Below are positions 8,392-20,146 of a stretch of DNA of 64,000 bases, piece by piece. Where the stretch lies: NCBI RefSeq assembly GCF_018143015.1, contig NC_054746.1, positions 28,671,129 to 28,735,128 of the forward strand, read 5' to 3'. Each line of letters begins with the position of its first letter. The first letter of the stretch is position 1. Below the pieces are notes generated by a model. It ran no database searches. It was not told the origin of the DNA and saw only the letters and a program-made list of their open reading frames with translations. This DNA comes from Lytechinus variegatus (taxonomy: Eukaryota > Echinodermata > Echinoidea > Temnopleuroida > Toxopneustidae). The position numbers and the translations under genes were made by a program.

Positions 8392-11300
8392 GTAAGCTGA
8401 ATATTGTTTGATTCTTTCTGTCTTTTTGATATTGGCTCTATCCTTGAAGTATTTTGAATTGGTATACCTTATTTTGCTGTATTGCATCTTTTTGTAACAT
8501 TATTAAAATTTGATTTAAGTTATTGGATATTAATGGACCTGTGTCGACTCCTATATACCTTTACTAGTGTAGTAGTCTTTTTTTTATTTAAAACAATTTT
8601 GTGTATTATTTCAGTTGCATATCTGTTGAAACTGTTCAAGAACACCCCCCCCCCCCCTCATCGCTTTAACCGTTACCTGTAGTTTTGACTTACATGTACG
8701 TGTACATCCTTATATCCAATTATTTATATTTCCCTTTATATTCTTTTGCTTTAATAGGCATCTTGGTAACATGGACGCAGAACAAGAAGAAAGGCTACAG
8801 TTACAATGCAACGGCAGCAATATTACATATAGATGCTCTTAAGCTTCTTGTATCTACTGTTTTGGCACTTCATAGGTGAGATATGCTTTGTTTACGGACT
8901 TTAAGGTTGAAATTTATTTTTGGAAACTATGATCTTATTGTCATATACCAGGTACTTTTTGTACAATATCGTTTCTTAAATGTAATTTATTTTTCAGCAA
9001 CTGTCAATGAGTCGAGATAATGTTCGATATCTGTGATGTGTTAAAATAGACATTTAGTATTTATTGCCTAGAGAAATAGAGATAAATCTATCATTTTTTA
9101 GGAATCAATTACCACCATTTCCTGGATAACTTTTTTTTTTCATAACGGACATGTTCACAAACTTTTGAATTGTAGAGATTATTACTTGTTTAAAAAAAAG
9201 AATAACAATTTATACATGCAGACTCTTTCAAATTTATTTTCAATATCCTTTATTTTTAATGATCAATATTTATATTTTGGTATATGCACATATATGATAT
9301 GAATATTGGTCAGCAGGAGGACTGAAAGGGCCAATTTATAATATCATTACTAATAACAACAAAAAAACATAGCTACAACTACATAACTTTGGGCCTAATG
9401 CAAGGATTGAATGGCATCAATAGTTGTGGAATCAGTAATTATTGATGCCATAATAATTTCAATTGATTGCTCAACTAGCTTTAAACAATGTCAAATACTC
9501 TAATATGTAGGCTACATGATGGAAAACAAGAAAAAATATCTGTTTCATTTCTATTCAAATTGTCACCATATGTCACACCTGTGCTTGGGAAAGATTTGAA
9601 CAGAATTACTGTTACATGTGACCTCTCCTCCAGCTTTTAATCATTGGGGCTGAAGATGAAGGCTGTATTGTCTTTATATGAACAAATATTATATTTTCTT
9701 GTTCTTTAACATCTTTCTTTACCTAGATTTTCTTTCCATGGAGTTGTGAAAGATGTTTTAAGGAATACCAGAGGTAAGATTTCATTCTACAAAGTTGCAA
9801 GTTTACTCTACAGTGATATGCTTGGTGAATAATTATTCAGGGCATAATTGTTTCATGCAAACAGCACAATTACCCATTTTTAGTATGTCAGTTTCATGTT
9901 TAATACTATGAAAACTTGAATAAAAATAATGATTTAATCCCTTAAATTAACAATGCCATGGGACACCAAAGTCACTATTTCAATGCAAATTGGAATTTGT
10001 CAAACTTATTAGCACATTCCTTATGAATATTAAACATTCTTTTGTTTGCAGGACTGCCTTAACAGGTTCCTTTGGAAATAAGTTTTTATTTTAAATTTCA
10101 AATTGGAATAAGGTTAGGATGAGACAAATAGTATCGTGGCTATTGTTTAGATATATTTACCATTACCTGGCTCTTAATGATTAGAAGGAAGCACAAATCA
10201 TTGAAATCACCGCCAGGGCAAACATTTGTCTTAAAGGAGACATAGCTAAGCGCACATTGTTTTGATAGCATTGTTGATCTTTCTTTATAGTGGGAGCTTG
10301 TTCAACATTTCAACTTACCCCATGTCATCTTATCTGATATTTGACACATACCCTATTGCTGTTATATCACATAACATGAATAAGTACTGTCTATAACTCT
10401 ATTCTCATCTACATGTATGTTCATAAATTACGTGTAGTTTAACATGTAACTTTATTTGGATGCTCAAAGCAGGCATGAAAGCGATCTACACATGGTCTTC
10501 CAAACAAAATTATAAAACCACCTCACAATGTGGTTTTTAAGACTGCTTTGTCACATTAAACTGGTTTAAGTGTAGGTGAGGGTACAGCCAGTGTCTGAGA
10601 AGATTTTCACAGAGATAAATGCGTTCTGCATTTGTTGGTCGCAGCAGGTGCAATGTCTCCATCCATGTATTTGATTTACTGATATGTTCGGATAGAAATT
10701 TATTAGTTTTTTTGTCTCACCTGCATAGCAGAGTGAGACTATAGGCGCCGCTTTTCCGACGGCGGCGGCGGCGGCGTCAACATCAAATCTTAACCTGAGG
10801 TTAAGTTTTTGAAATGACATCATAACTTAGAAAGTATATGGACCTAGTTCATGAAACTTGGCCATAAGGTTAATCAAGTATTACTGAACATTCTATTAGA
10901 GTTTCATGTCACATGACCAAGGTCAAAGGTCATTTAGGGTCAATGAACTTAGACCATGTTGGAGGAATCAACATCGAAATCTTAACCTGAGGTTAAGTTT
11001 TTGAAATGTCATCATAACTTAGAAAATATATGGACCTAGTTCATGAAACTTGGACATAAGGTTAATCAAGTATCACTGAACATCCTGCATGAGTTTCACA
11101 TCACATGACCAAGGTCAAAGGTCATTTAGGGTCAATGAACTTTGGCCGAATTGGGGGTATCTGTTGAATTCCCATCATAACTTTGAAAGTTTATGGATCT
11201 GATTCATGAAACTTGTAAATAATAGTAACCAAGCATCACTGAACATTTTGTGCAAGTTTCAGGTCTCATGATTAAGGTCAAAGGTCATTTAGGGTCAATG

Positions 11301-13123
11301 AACTTTGGCCGAATTGTGGGTATCTGTTGAATTACCATCATAACTTTGAAAGTTTATTGATCTAGTTCATTAAACTTGGACATTAAAGTAATCAAGTATC
11401 ACTGAACATCCTGTGCGCGTTTCAGGTCACATGACCAAGGTCAAAGGTCAATGAACTTTGGCCGAATTGGGTTATCTGTTGAATTACCATCATAACTTTG
11501 AAAGTTTATGGATCTGATTCATGAAACTTGTACATAAGAGTAATCAAGTATCACTGAACATCCTGTGCGAGTTTCAGGTCACATGATCAAGGTCAAAGGT
11601 CATGTAAGGTCAATGAACTTTGGCCATGTTGGGTTTTTTTGTTGAATAACCATCATATCTCTGTAAGTTTATTGGTCTAGTTCATAAAAAGTGGACATAA
11701 GAGTAACCATTTATCACTAAACATCTTGTGCGAGTGAGAGTAGTTTTCAAAGTCAGCACTGCTGCTATATTGAATTGCGTGATGCAGGTGAGACGGCCAG
11801 AGGCATTCCACTTGTTTTCTTATAAGTACTGTAAAAACTTGTTCACATGAATAAATTAGAAAATTGTTTTCATACCTGTTCATTTATTTTCAGTACTTGC
11901 TTTGTACTTCATCCCTGCTTTTCTGTATGCTGTCTTCAATAATTTGACCTTCCTAAACTTGACAAAATTTGACCCAACATCGTACTCCATTTTGATGCAG
12001 ATCAAGATTGTGATATCAGGAGTTGTTTACCAGGTAACATTAATATGACACTATTGTATCCTTTCTATGGTAGTCATCATGATTAGGCATAGATAAGAGA
12101 AAAAAATGGTTCATTCAGCATAAGTATTTTATTCAGGGTTTTTTTTTTTGGGGGGGGAGGGCTGGTAGTATGTGGGTATCTTGAATGGAGACCAATATGG
12201 GAGAAAGTTAGGAAAATTTTTTTTTTTTTAAATGAATTAAAGGCCATCTAATTTCTATCATTGAGAACTTACATCCCAAGACATAGTAAACAGATATATT
12301 TATTGAGATTATGAAAATAATGATACTTGTATCTCTAGTTCTAATACTCTCCTGTGTTTTTTTTATGGTAGTTATTGTCTACTTTTTCTTTTTCTATTCC
12401 TAGGTTCTCTTTGACAGAAAGCTAAGTGGCAAGCAATGGTTATCTCTTGTCTTCCTTATGTTTGGTTGTATGATGAACCAACTGAATCCAGCCTACTTTG
12501 CTTCCTACAAACCTAATGGCACCAGTCAGCTCACAGAGGATTCACAGAGCAGCCTTTTGACCTTTAACCCCGCCATCATCTTCATCCTACTGCAGCTGCT
12601 ATGTTCAACCATTGCAGGTGTCTACACTGAACTCCTCATCAAGCACCATAGCAAAGGTCTTGACTTATGGATTCAGAACATCTTCATGTATTCCAACTCC
12701 ATCCTCTGCGGTCTCATCTTGTATGCAGCCTCGGGTCAACCGTATCAAAAACTCTTTGTGCTGATGGAAGGCAGCGCCTCCGCCATGGACCGCTTCAAAG
12801 TGGGTGCTGTCATTTGCAACATGGCAGCCATGGGCATCGTCACTGCCATCTTTCTAAAAACGCTCAATTCAATCGTTAAAAATTTTGCCACTGCTCTGGA
12901 GGTCATCATGGCCAGTTTACTGTCATGGATATTTTTTGGTATTCCTGTAAATCTGTTTACTGCCATAGCCATTCTAGTGATCCTGATATCTATTTATGTG
13001 TACTCCAGAAATCCGCTCGCTCAGCAACCGGTACTAGTTGAGCGTCGCAAAACAAAGGTTTCCGAGAGTGATCATGGAAATGAACATGTGTCTAATGGGA
13101 CAAATACTGGCAAGCTTCATTAA
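8322..13123 (+). CDS. senju: Senju-like nucleotide-sugar transporter (SLC35A family), complete
   Basis: Five coding exons join in frame with GT-AG introns: 8322-8391, 8758-8875, 9727-9773, 11894-12033, 12404-13123, giving 364 aa, the usual size for this family. Such proteins are Golgi antiporters with about ten membrane spans that exchange UDP-sugars for UMP. Landmarks are the N-terminal span, YNATAAILHIDALKLLVSTV (helix 2), PAFLYAVFNNLTFLNLTKFD, TSYSILMQIKIVISG, GVYTELLIKHH, WIQNIFMYSNSI, and NSIVKNFATALEVIMASLLS, followed by a polar tail. The pattern matches insect senju (a UDP-galactose transporter) better than SLC35A1-A3. The start has A at -3 and a preceding in-frame stop. Substrate is inferred from family only. 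An AATAAA lies 40 bases after the stop. Confidence 0.88.
8758..8875 (+). CDS. senju: Senju-like exon 2
   Basis: Acceptor TTTAATAG, donor GTGAGA. Carries the Tyr-Asn-Ala-Thr motif at the start of helix 2, typical of the SLC35A group. Confidence 0.87.
8876..9726 (+). other. Senju-like intron 2
   Basis: AT-rich intron, no repeat or gene recognised. Confidence 0.6.
9727..9773 (+). CDS. senju: Senju-like exon 3 (47-nt micro-exon)
   Basis: Acceptor TTTACCTAG, donor GTAAGA. It supplies a cytosolic loop (FSFHGVVKDVLRNTR). The phases of exons 2 and 4 fit only if it is included. Confidence 0.82.
10707..11815 (+). mobile_element. TIR element with tandem DR1 (AGGTCAAAGGTCA) units, copy 1
   Basis: It shares both borders with the copy at 24281-25190. 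The subterminal ends GTCTCACCTGCAT and ATGCAGGTGAGAC are a perfect 13-bp inverted pair; the left end then has GGCGCCGC and a (GGC)n run, and the right end adds GGCCAGAGGCATTCCACTTG. Between them are about five tandem units of roughly 150-190 bp, each with AGGTCAAAGGTCA, at 10920, 11112, 11275, 11438 and 11590 (13 bases each). It lies in senju intron 3, sense orientation, with no ORF of its own. No target-site duplication could be assigned. Confidence 0.7.
11894..12033 (+). CDS. senju: Senju-like exon 4
   Basis: Acceptor ATTTTCAG, donor GTAACA. Encodes the conserved PAFLYAVFNNL and FDPTSYSILMQIKIV segments of the nucleotide-sugar transporter fold. Confidence 0.88.
12404..13123 (+). CDS. senju: Senju-like terminal exon 5 (239 codons plus stop)
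   Basis: Acceptor TTCCTAG. Codes for the C-terminal membrane half and a hydrophilic tail. This large last exon is noticeably more GC-rich than the introns around it. Confidence 0.9.
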   Translation, partial: VLFDRKLSGKQWLSLVFLMFGCMMNQLNPAYFASYKPNGTSQLTEDSQSSLLTFNPAIIFILLQLLCSTIAGVYTELLIKHHSKGLDLWIQNIFMYSNSILCGLILYAASGQPYQKLFVLMEGSASAMDRFKVGAVICNMAAMGIVTAIFLKTLNSIVKNFATALEVIMASLLSWIFFGIPVNLFTAIAILVILISIYVYSRNPLAQQPVLVERRKTKVSESDHGNEHVSNGTNTGKLH

Positions 13124-13162
13124 CTTTGAAGGCATTTAATGTCAAGTTTGTATATCCAATCA

Positions 13163-13168
13163 AATAAA
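13163..13168 (+). terminator. Poly(A) signal of the senju-like gene
   Basis: AATAAA 40 bases after the TAA stop, followed by a T-rich run at about 13190-13200. Confidence 0.7.
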
Positions 13169-13169
13169 G

Positions 13170-13384
13170 TCACGAGGGTGAAGCGATTGTCTTTTTTTCC
13201 CTAAAAATTGAATTCAAAACTGTTAAATTAAGTTATTCATACAGGGTATTAATAGAAGTCCTTATTGAAATTGTAAGGATTTGGAATAAAAACTTACTTT
13301 CCTCATCTATCTCTTTTGAAGGATGCACAATATTTTGACATTTATTTATCACCAGGGGCCTCATCTTACAAAGAGTTACAACTG
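13170..13384. other. Senju 3' flank
   Basis: Short intergenic stretch after the poly(A) signal; nothing recognised. Confidence 0.5.
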
Positions 13385-13532
13385 GGGAGCGTTTCATCAA
13401 CAACTTTGTCCGACAAGTTGTCAGATCTGACATCTTTCCTTGCTTTTGGTTGGTTGAGAAGCACAGTTGCTATGGTAACTGTCGGATAAAAGGGTACTTG
13501 TCGGATAAAGTCTTTTCATGAAACGCTCCCCA
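13385..13532. mobile_element. Small foldback element with GGGGAGCGTTTCAT ends
   Basis: The left end GGGGAGCGTTTCATCAACAA and the right end TCATGAAACGCTCCCC are complementary, as are TTTGTCCGACAAGTTGTC and GTACTTGTCGGATAAAG inside. The centre holds GTTGCTATGGTAAC. Confidence 0.65.
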
Positions 13533-14462
13533 GATCCGATCAACCTCAAGTATACCGGTATATGGAAATCCATCAATGTCTTAATTTTTTTTATTAAAAT
13601 CCTTTGAAAACAAAGAGAAACATACTGGATTTTCAAGAAAACAGTGAATGTATGAATATACATCATATCTCGAAAATATTTTGAAGAAACATGTATTTCA
13701 GATGTTGACATTGCTGGCTTTCCATAGTTGTGATTGGTTGGATTAATCGTAAATCTTTGTACGATGGGGCCAATAAGGGTATACATCATGTCCCATGAGA
13801 AGTTGTCAGATAATGTTTGCATGTTGTACATGCAGGGTGAAAGAAGTGACAGAGGCTTGACACAGGAGTTTGATTTAGTTTTATGGCTTCTCTTTCACTC
13901 ATTTACAACAATTTGATGCACTTTTATTGTGGAAAGTGACATAATATGTTACAAATGAAATACTGTATTTGTTATTTATTTGTTTCAGTGTTTATATCTA
14001 AATTATGACATGCTGCACCCCCATTCTAATCTCACATAAGTTTGCTATGAAGTAGCTTCTCAGAGAGCATTGTATTTAACAATTTGGGAACGAACCACAT
14101 CTTAAACTTTGCCCTAAGGGACATAGTAATAGAGATTATAACCGATCCAAAGGCTAATATTATACAGGATCTAAACGTACTTCTTTCCATTATTATCTTA
14201 AGCACTTTATCAACACTAAATAGGGTCATTTTCAGTTTTATCCAGTAATAATACTCAATACGCAAATTACATTTAAGTCACTTAGTGCTCTGAAAAGGTA
14301 GTATGAGAAAAAAAAGAGAAAGAAAAGGAAAAACATTCATATTGAACATAAATGCATCATTATACATAACCTAAAATACATCATTATATGTATTTGAGAT
14401 GAATTTTAAAATTTGTTATTACATAATAACGGCATCAATACTAGTATTAGGAAAATTTGAAT

Positions 14463-14790
14463 TTATCTTTGAAATAGGTAACACTTTAAAATAGACTTGA
14501 ATAGATCAAGAGGAGAATATTCTTTAATATTATCAGGAATTATATTCCATAGTTGATGGAATGAATATTGAAATGGCCTTTGCTCATATGAAATTGTATT
14601 AACATTTAAGGGATTCAATATCTTTCTGTTTATACTTGAACGTAGCTGCCAATTTTTTATTTTGGGGGGGATACTCGTTGAGCTGTTGTAAGTATAAAGG
14701 GGCCACATTATGCTGACATTTAAAAGCTATTACAAGAAGGTTGAAGATCAATCTATCTTTCACTGGTAACCAATGTAAGCTGCAAATTAT
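14463..14790 (-). pseudogene. LINE reverse-transcriptase C-terminal remnant
   Basis: The minus strand reads HWLPVKDRLIFNLLVIAFK in one frame and, after a frame change, FQYSFHQLWNIIPDNIKEYS and LDLFKSILKCYLF in another. These are the HWLPV block and the final FGPKLWNSIP-type block of CR1/jockey-like non-LTR retrotransposons. Both are out of frame with each other and no catalytic part remains. Confidence 0.6.
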
Positions 14791-15453
14791 CTGGAATATA
14801 TACAGTATGTAGGTTTTATGTTTTGAAAGTGATTCAAGTGTTTGCTTACAGTACTAAAAATATTTGAATTATAAAGCGAGTTAAATGACCCCAACTTGGT
14901 TGGAGTTTGTTGTTTTAGATCTGTGAGCTGTCTATCATACAAAAGTGCTGTGCTATTACACATATCTCTTTGATGTACATAGCTATTTATCTCATTTTCT
15001 GTCTTAAGTGTATACTTTGGACTGTCCTCAAAGTCACCCATACTATACTGTATCATGCCACTTTATCTCAACGGATGCAAATATAGGTGTTTTCAGACCT
15101 CCCGATCACAAGAAGACTTGAGAATTATGAGAAATTGTTCTGTCCTAAATAAATACTCTTATTATTATTTTCCATATTCACACTTGTCTGTTCCAGCTAA
15201 AGTGCTGGTAGTTGAAGTTCTCATGATTTTTGGAAAGTATCAACTGTACTGATGAATACTTGCTTCCATACTGGCAAAAATATACTTTTTTCTGATTGTA
15301 ACATAAAGCTTTATAGCGATTGATTGTAGGGCTGATTTCTATGATTGATTGCATTGATTATTGTGTATGATCAATGGTTAAAACCAGCCTATGATCAATG
15401 GCTAAGATTTATGTGACTAGGCCCTGCATGGATAGAATGCCAAATCAGAAAAT

Positions 15454-15639
15454 ACCAGGGGGCCGTTTCATAAAGCTGTTCGTAAGTTAAGAGCGACTTT
15501 AAGAACGACTGGTGATCCTTTCTTACTCGCTAAACCATCGCCAATGAACATTTTGGTGTACACCATTTAACACAAGAAAGGATCACCAGTCGTTCTTAAA
15601 GTCGCTCTTACGAACAGCTTTATGAAACACCCACCAGGT
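15454..15639. mobile_element. Foldback MITE (TTTCATAAAGCTGTTCGTAA family), copy 1
   Basis: Arms of about 60 bp (GTTTCATAAAGCTGTTCGTA and on to ACGACTGGTGATCCTTTCTT) are matched by the complement at the right end, with a short unpaired centre. A second copy lies 2.1 kb downstream in the opposite orientation. Confidence 0.75.
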
Positions 15640-17563
15640 ATGTATTATGATTGGATGGTTGTTAAAGCTCAAAGAGTGATATTGGTTAGCACTTAGCAAT
15701 GAACACACTCCAAATTTTATTCAAAATTTCAGCTCTGGAGGTCTTTTTTGTTGTCTAAAGTTCTAAATGTATTTCCCTCAAAATTCTCTGTTATGTATTC
15801 TATGATAAATACATCACTTGAGGCAATTGGCAATCAATTTACCCTGAATAGATTTTCTAAAAAAAAAAAAGGCAAGAGCAATCATGATATAAAAAATTGA
15901 TTTTCTGAGCTGAAACTATAGATATACAGTACTTTTCTGTGTCAATCAAGCTTTCACCTCTTATGATAGACCTCATTATATTATGAAGCATGTTCTGTAC
16001 ATTTACAGTTTTTGGTTGCATCGGGATGGGTTCAAGGATGGCCTGTGATCTCATGGGGCATTGCAAGAAGTGAACGTCTTATTGCAAATCAGGAATGAGC
16101 CCCAAAATCAAGCATAGTGAGGTGTTGCAATTGAATGCACATAAACTACAATTTTCATTTAATCAAAGTACTTAAGCTCTATTTTGTGGCTTATGCTTGA
16201 TTTAGAATTGAACGTAAGTTTTTTGCAATGCCCTATAATAGTCACATGTTTGTACAAAATGCCAAATTATGAAATTATAATGATAAATTTAATTGACTCA
16301 CCAGTATGAAATATTTTATAACAAGTCTATTCAATTTTTAAAGTTGTGGTGGGGAGGTGACTTGATTACTTAATTTTATATTTTAATGGTGTGTGTTTCA
16401 TTTTCTTATTCATTTGATGATGAAAGTTCATATGTACATGTAGATTCAGAATTTGTTGTTGTTTTTTAATATGTATATGTAATTGAATGTTATTTCATGA
16501 CTAATGCAATACTGTATTTTGTAATTTCAATCATCGCGTGCCAGATTGCTTGCTTAAGTTACAAGTTCAGTCAACTTATCCTGCCCACCATTACATTAAA
16601 GTAGATGATAAATTAAACGGGATCAGCCCACTATTGGAGGCTGAATGATTTTGCTACAACTCATGTTTTCCATATATGCGAGCTTGGTCTACAATGGGTT
16701 ATACTATGGCTTGTATTCTGAATGCTTGTTTCATTTTAAACTATGGTCTAAGTTTGTGAAAAAATCATGGGAAGCCAAATACAGTGTATGTAAAATATTT
16801 TTGTTACATTTGACTCTTCGATATTTGAATTGTGAGGATATATTCTTGTGACTGTTGAGTCACTATTCAAAGGAGGGGGATAACTACAAAGTAAAAGAGG
16901 TAATCACCTGATATATAAACTACATAAAAATTGGAAAATTATGAAGAAACAAATAATGTCATGAAACAACAATATTCATAGTGTTTCTTAAAATGTTGAT
17001 ATAACTTAGAGAAAAAAAAAATTCCTTTCAGAATTCATAAATATTTAGCCAGATCAGAAATTTTATAATTGATCAAGGCATTTCTCATTAACGAAATTCA
17101 TAATCTGAATACATTCACGTATGGTCACATTTTTTGTTCACCTATGGACTTTAGGACCAATAAATTTAGAATTTGAGCAGATGATTTTTAGTTAATCTGC
17201 CCCTACTTGGGCATTTATTCATGTTAAGAAATGTTGACTTTATTTTAATTGTACATGTCAAACATGCTGATATCAAGCTACCAAGCAATGTTAAATAGAC
17301 CCATGTTGTCAAGTAAAGTGGTATTTTTTTTTTTTTGCTATGATAGCACCAAATAATTAAAAAAGTTAATGCTATTTATATTTTCATTACATTCTTTAAA
17401 AGCTGTACCTCTGGACCCTGTTGAATAAAATTTACTATTATAGCAACTTTGTCACCCATTAATGTTTTATATAGAATCCATGAATTTGATAGGCTATTGG
17501 GCATTGCTACTATGGTCATTACCATTGGATGGCAAAGTTACCTTAATATCTTTAATGCAATGA
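15640..17563. other. Intergenic stretch
   Basis: AT-rich; no exon, RNA gene or definable repeat seen. Confidence 0.5.
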
Positions 17564-17747
17564 AACCCGGGTGGGTATTTCATAAAGCTGTTCGTAAGAT
17601 AAGAACGACTTTAAGAACGACTGGTGATCCTTTCTTTTGGTAAATGGTATACACCATAGGCAATGGTTTAGCGCGTAAGAAAGGATCACCAGTCGTTCTT
17701 AAAGTCACTCTTAACTTACAAACAGCTTTATGAAACGGCCCCCTGGT
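17564..17747. mobile_element. Foldback MITE (TTTCATAAAGCTGTTCGTAA family), copy 2
   Basis: Near-identical arms to the copy at 15454-15639, but the arm carrying GGCCCCC is on the right, so it is inverted relative to copy 1. Confidence 0.75.
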
Positions 17748-18940
17748 TCGGTACTTTAATGGTCAAGAAGCAAGTGCTAATTCCTCTTCCCTTACCTAGA
17801 CAGATAAAATAGTACTGATAACCCAATTATCTACCATTTGTTGTCCTACTTGGTAACTCAGTTTACCATACCGGTAGATTAAATCAAGGTATATGTTAAA
17901 CATTGGGCATATTACAGCTACATGGCCTAGACTCTAACTCACTATAGATCTTGATAGGTGCTATTTACAAAGGATATATTACGTGGAATTCAATGAATAA
18001 AAAGGATGTTTCATTAATTAACTTTGAAATGTGTGATCATTGCCTTTGACGAGTCAAAATCAAGTACAGCCTATGTGAAGTAGAAATGTGTATTTTGATG
18101 GTAATGTTAAGGTGATTTGGAGGTACAGGAGTATATTTAATAACAAAAGGGAAGTTTCGTAAAGCTGTTTATGACAAAAAACTTTAATAATATTCCTCTT
18201 TTATGTAACTTTAATACTACAGAACCATATAAGCTTTCCCCAGTTATTGGATTCTGGCTTGCCTGCACACAATGTATACTCTTTCTCTTCTCCCTGGCTA
18301 GTATTCCAGCAAGTTTCTAAACTTTTTACAAAAACGAGTGTAGAACACCAAAAGAGTTTCACATCTTGTATCTTCTACTTCTGTAATGAGTAGTGGCGTA
18401 ACGAGCCAAAAATTTTGAGGGGGCCCGATGGGGTGTATCACGTAAAATTGATAAAAAGTGAGGGAGCAAAAATTTCAACATTTTTATTTGTGATAGATTT
18501 TATTTCACCCTTATCCCTTTCTTTTTTCTTGGTCATGAAAGCCCCTCACCTGTACGCCAGTGGTAATGACCGACACTTTTCATGTAAATTGCCATAGGAA
18601 TGAGAAATAAAACAGACACAGATGGACAGAATCACTGGTCAGTAATCATTAAACACACATTTTCGTTAATACAGCCATAAAGTTCTGTGAAAGTTTGATT
18701 CCAATAAATTTTATTGTTCTTGGAGCTGAAAATGCTTGAATGGGCCAATTTATAAGAAATTTATGGTGCAATCAATCAGTAGTTCTTTTGAAATATGCAT
18801 TACAAACTTCTGTTGTACAAATGAAACTTACAAGCGTAACTATGAAAACTACATTCCAGAGTGACATTCACCAATCATGACAGATTAATTTCATTCATTT
18901 GAAATATTCTCAATTGACAAAAACTTCTTCATGACAAGCA
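17748..18940. other. Intergenic stretch between the convergent senju-like and AK7 genes
   Basis: No gene recognised. Around 18392-18480 there is a low-complexity purine-rich segment following GTGGCGTAACGAG, probably repeat-derived. Confidence 0.45.
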
Positions 18941-18944
18941 TCTG

Positions 18945-20146
18945 TAGTGTTCAAATACAATCTTTATTCATTTTACATTCATACAAAATGTAATCTGAGG
19001 ATATAGAAGATAGGCTCACAGTGTAAGGCATGAATTCAATGAACTGTACAATATAATAGATATGTACACATGTACAGAACTTTATAGACACTAAGTAGTT
19101 CATTTACCAATGATATAGGCTGTTGTGGTATTTAAAGTTCATTTGAACATCTTATTTACATGTTTGTCTGGATATTACAATTCTCTATGTGATCAATATT
19201 ACAAACAGAATATAGTTTCTGTTTTAGCTTCAATTCAGTGCAATAGAAATACAATTGAGATAAATAATCAAAATCTTAACATTTTGAAATTCAGCACAGA
19301 GAGAATTTAGAATCCATCAATTAATAATTTCATATCTGATAACTCATAAATATCACTATATCAATAAATCTGGAATGGTAACATTAAATAGACAAGGCTT
19401 TCTATTAAACAAGGCTGTTTCGCTATTCTTGGACGGAGAAACAGTACACCAACACAGATGTTGCATAAGTTGTGAATATGAATTAATTGCTGGTTGAATA
19501 CATCTAGAATTCTATATACAGAATCGGTGCACATTATCAAAAACAACTTTTATTTTCAATATCTAAGAAACTTCAGTACAATCCAAGTACAAAAACATCA
19601 TCTCAACTTGAGAAATAAGTAGCAATTACATTTGTAATTGTTTGGTCTTTTTTTCTCTCTGAACAAGTATTCATACCTGTATTTTCAGGAAGTTCATATG
19701 CATCTAGTGATAAGATTTTTTCTTCTTCTTGTTGTGAAGATTCCAAGTGGATAAATTTTGCAGGATGAAGATGGGCTCATCCATATGTGATGAATTTTGC
19801 ACAAAACATTCAGTTTACAAACCGACTTGTCGTCCATGTTTTATGGATTGTTGATTTAAACTTAACTCCACTAAAGACACGTCCTTAAAATATTTCAGAT
19901 GTCTTTGAGGAATTAAGTTTTTAGAGAAGTGAAGAGCTCTGTTTTCAATGTTTTCGTTATCTGTACATTTGAGTTTCAAAACAGGGGTTCTGCTGCCTTA
20001 TTTGAAACATACATCAGGCAGTTTCATTACAGAATGAGAATTATATAATGCTGTGAAGTGTGGAACTTGAAGAATGGATTTCCGCTGAGTAGATATCCTT
20101 TACTTGTAGATATTCTTCTCTTATTCTCTTAGTTACCAATGATGAA
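18945..20146 (-). other. AK7: Probable AK7 3' UTR
   Basis: Continuous AT-rich sequence after the TGA with no splice-bounded open frame, ending at a candidate AATAAA. The extent is inferred from the poly(A) signals only. Confidence 0.4.
18963..18968 (-). terminator. Distal candidate poly(A) signal of AK7
   Basis: TTTATT on the plus strand is AATAAA on the minus strand, 1.18 kb after the AK7 stop. A nearer AATAAA is at about 19545-19550, so two 3' ends are possible. Confidence 0.45.

Noticed and set aside
10700..11820. CRISPR-like or satellite array
   Set aside because: Spacing is 150-190 bp with diverged units and defined TIR borders, in a eukaryotic intron; it is a transposable element with internal repeats.
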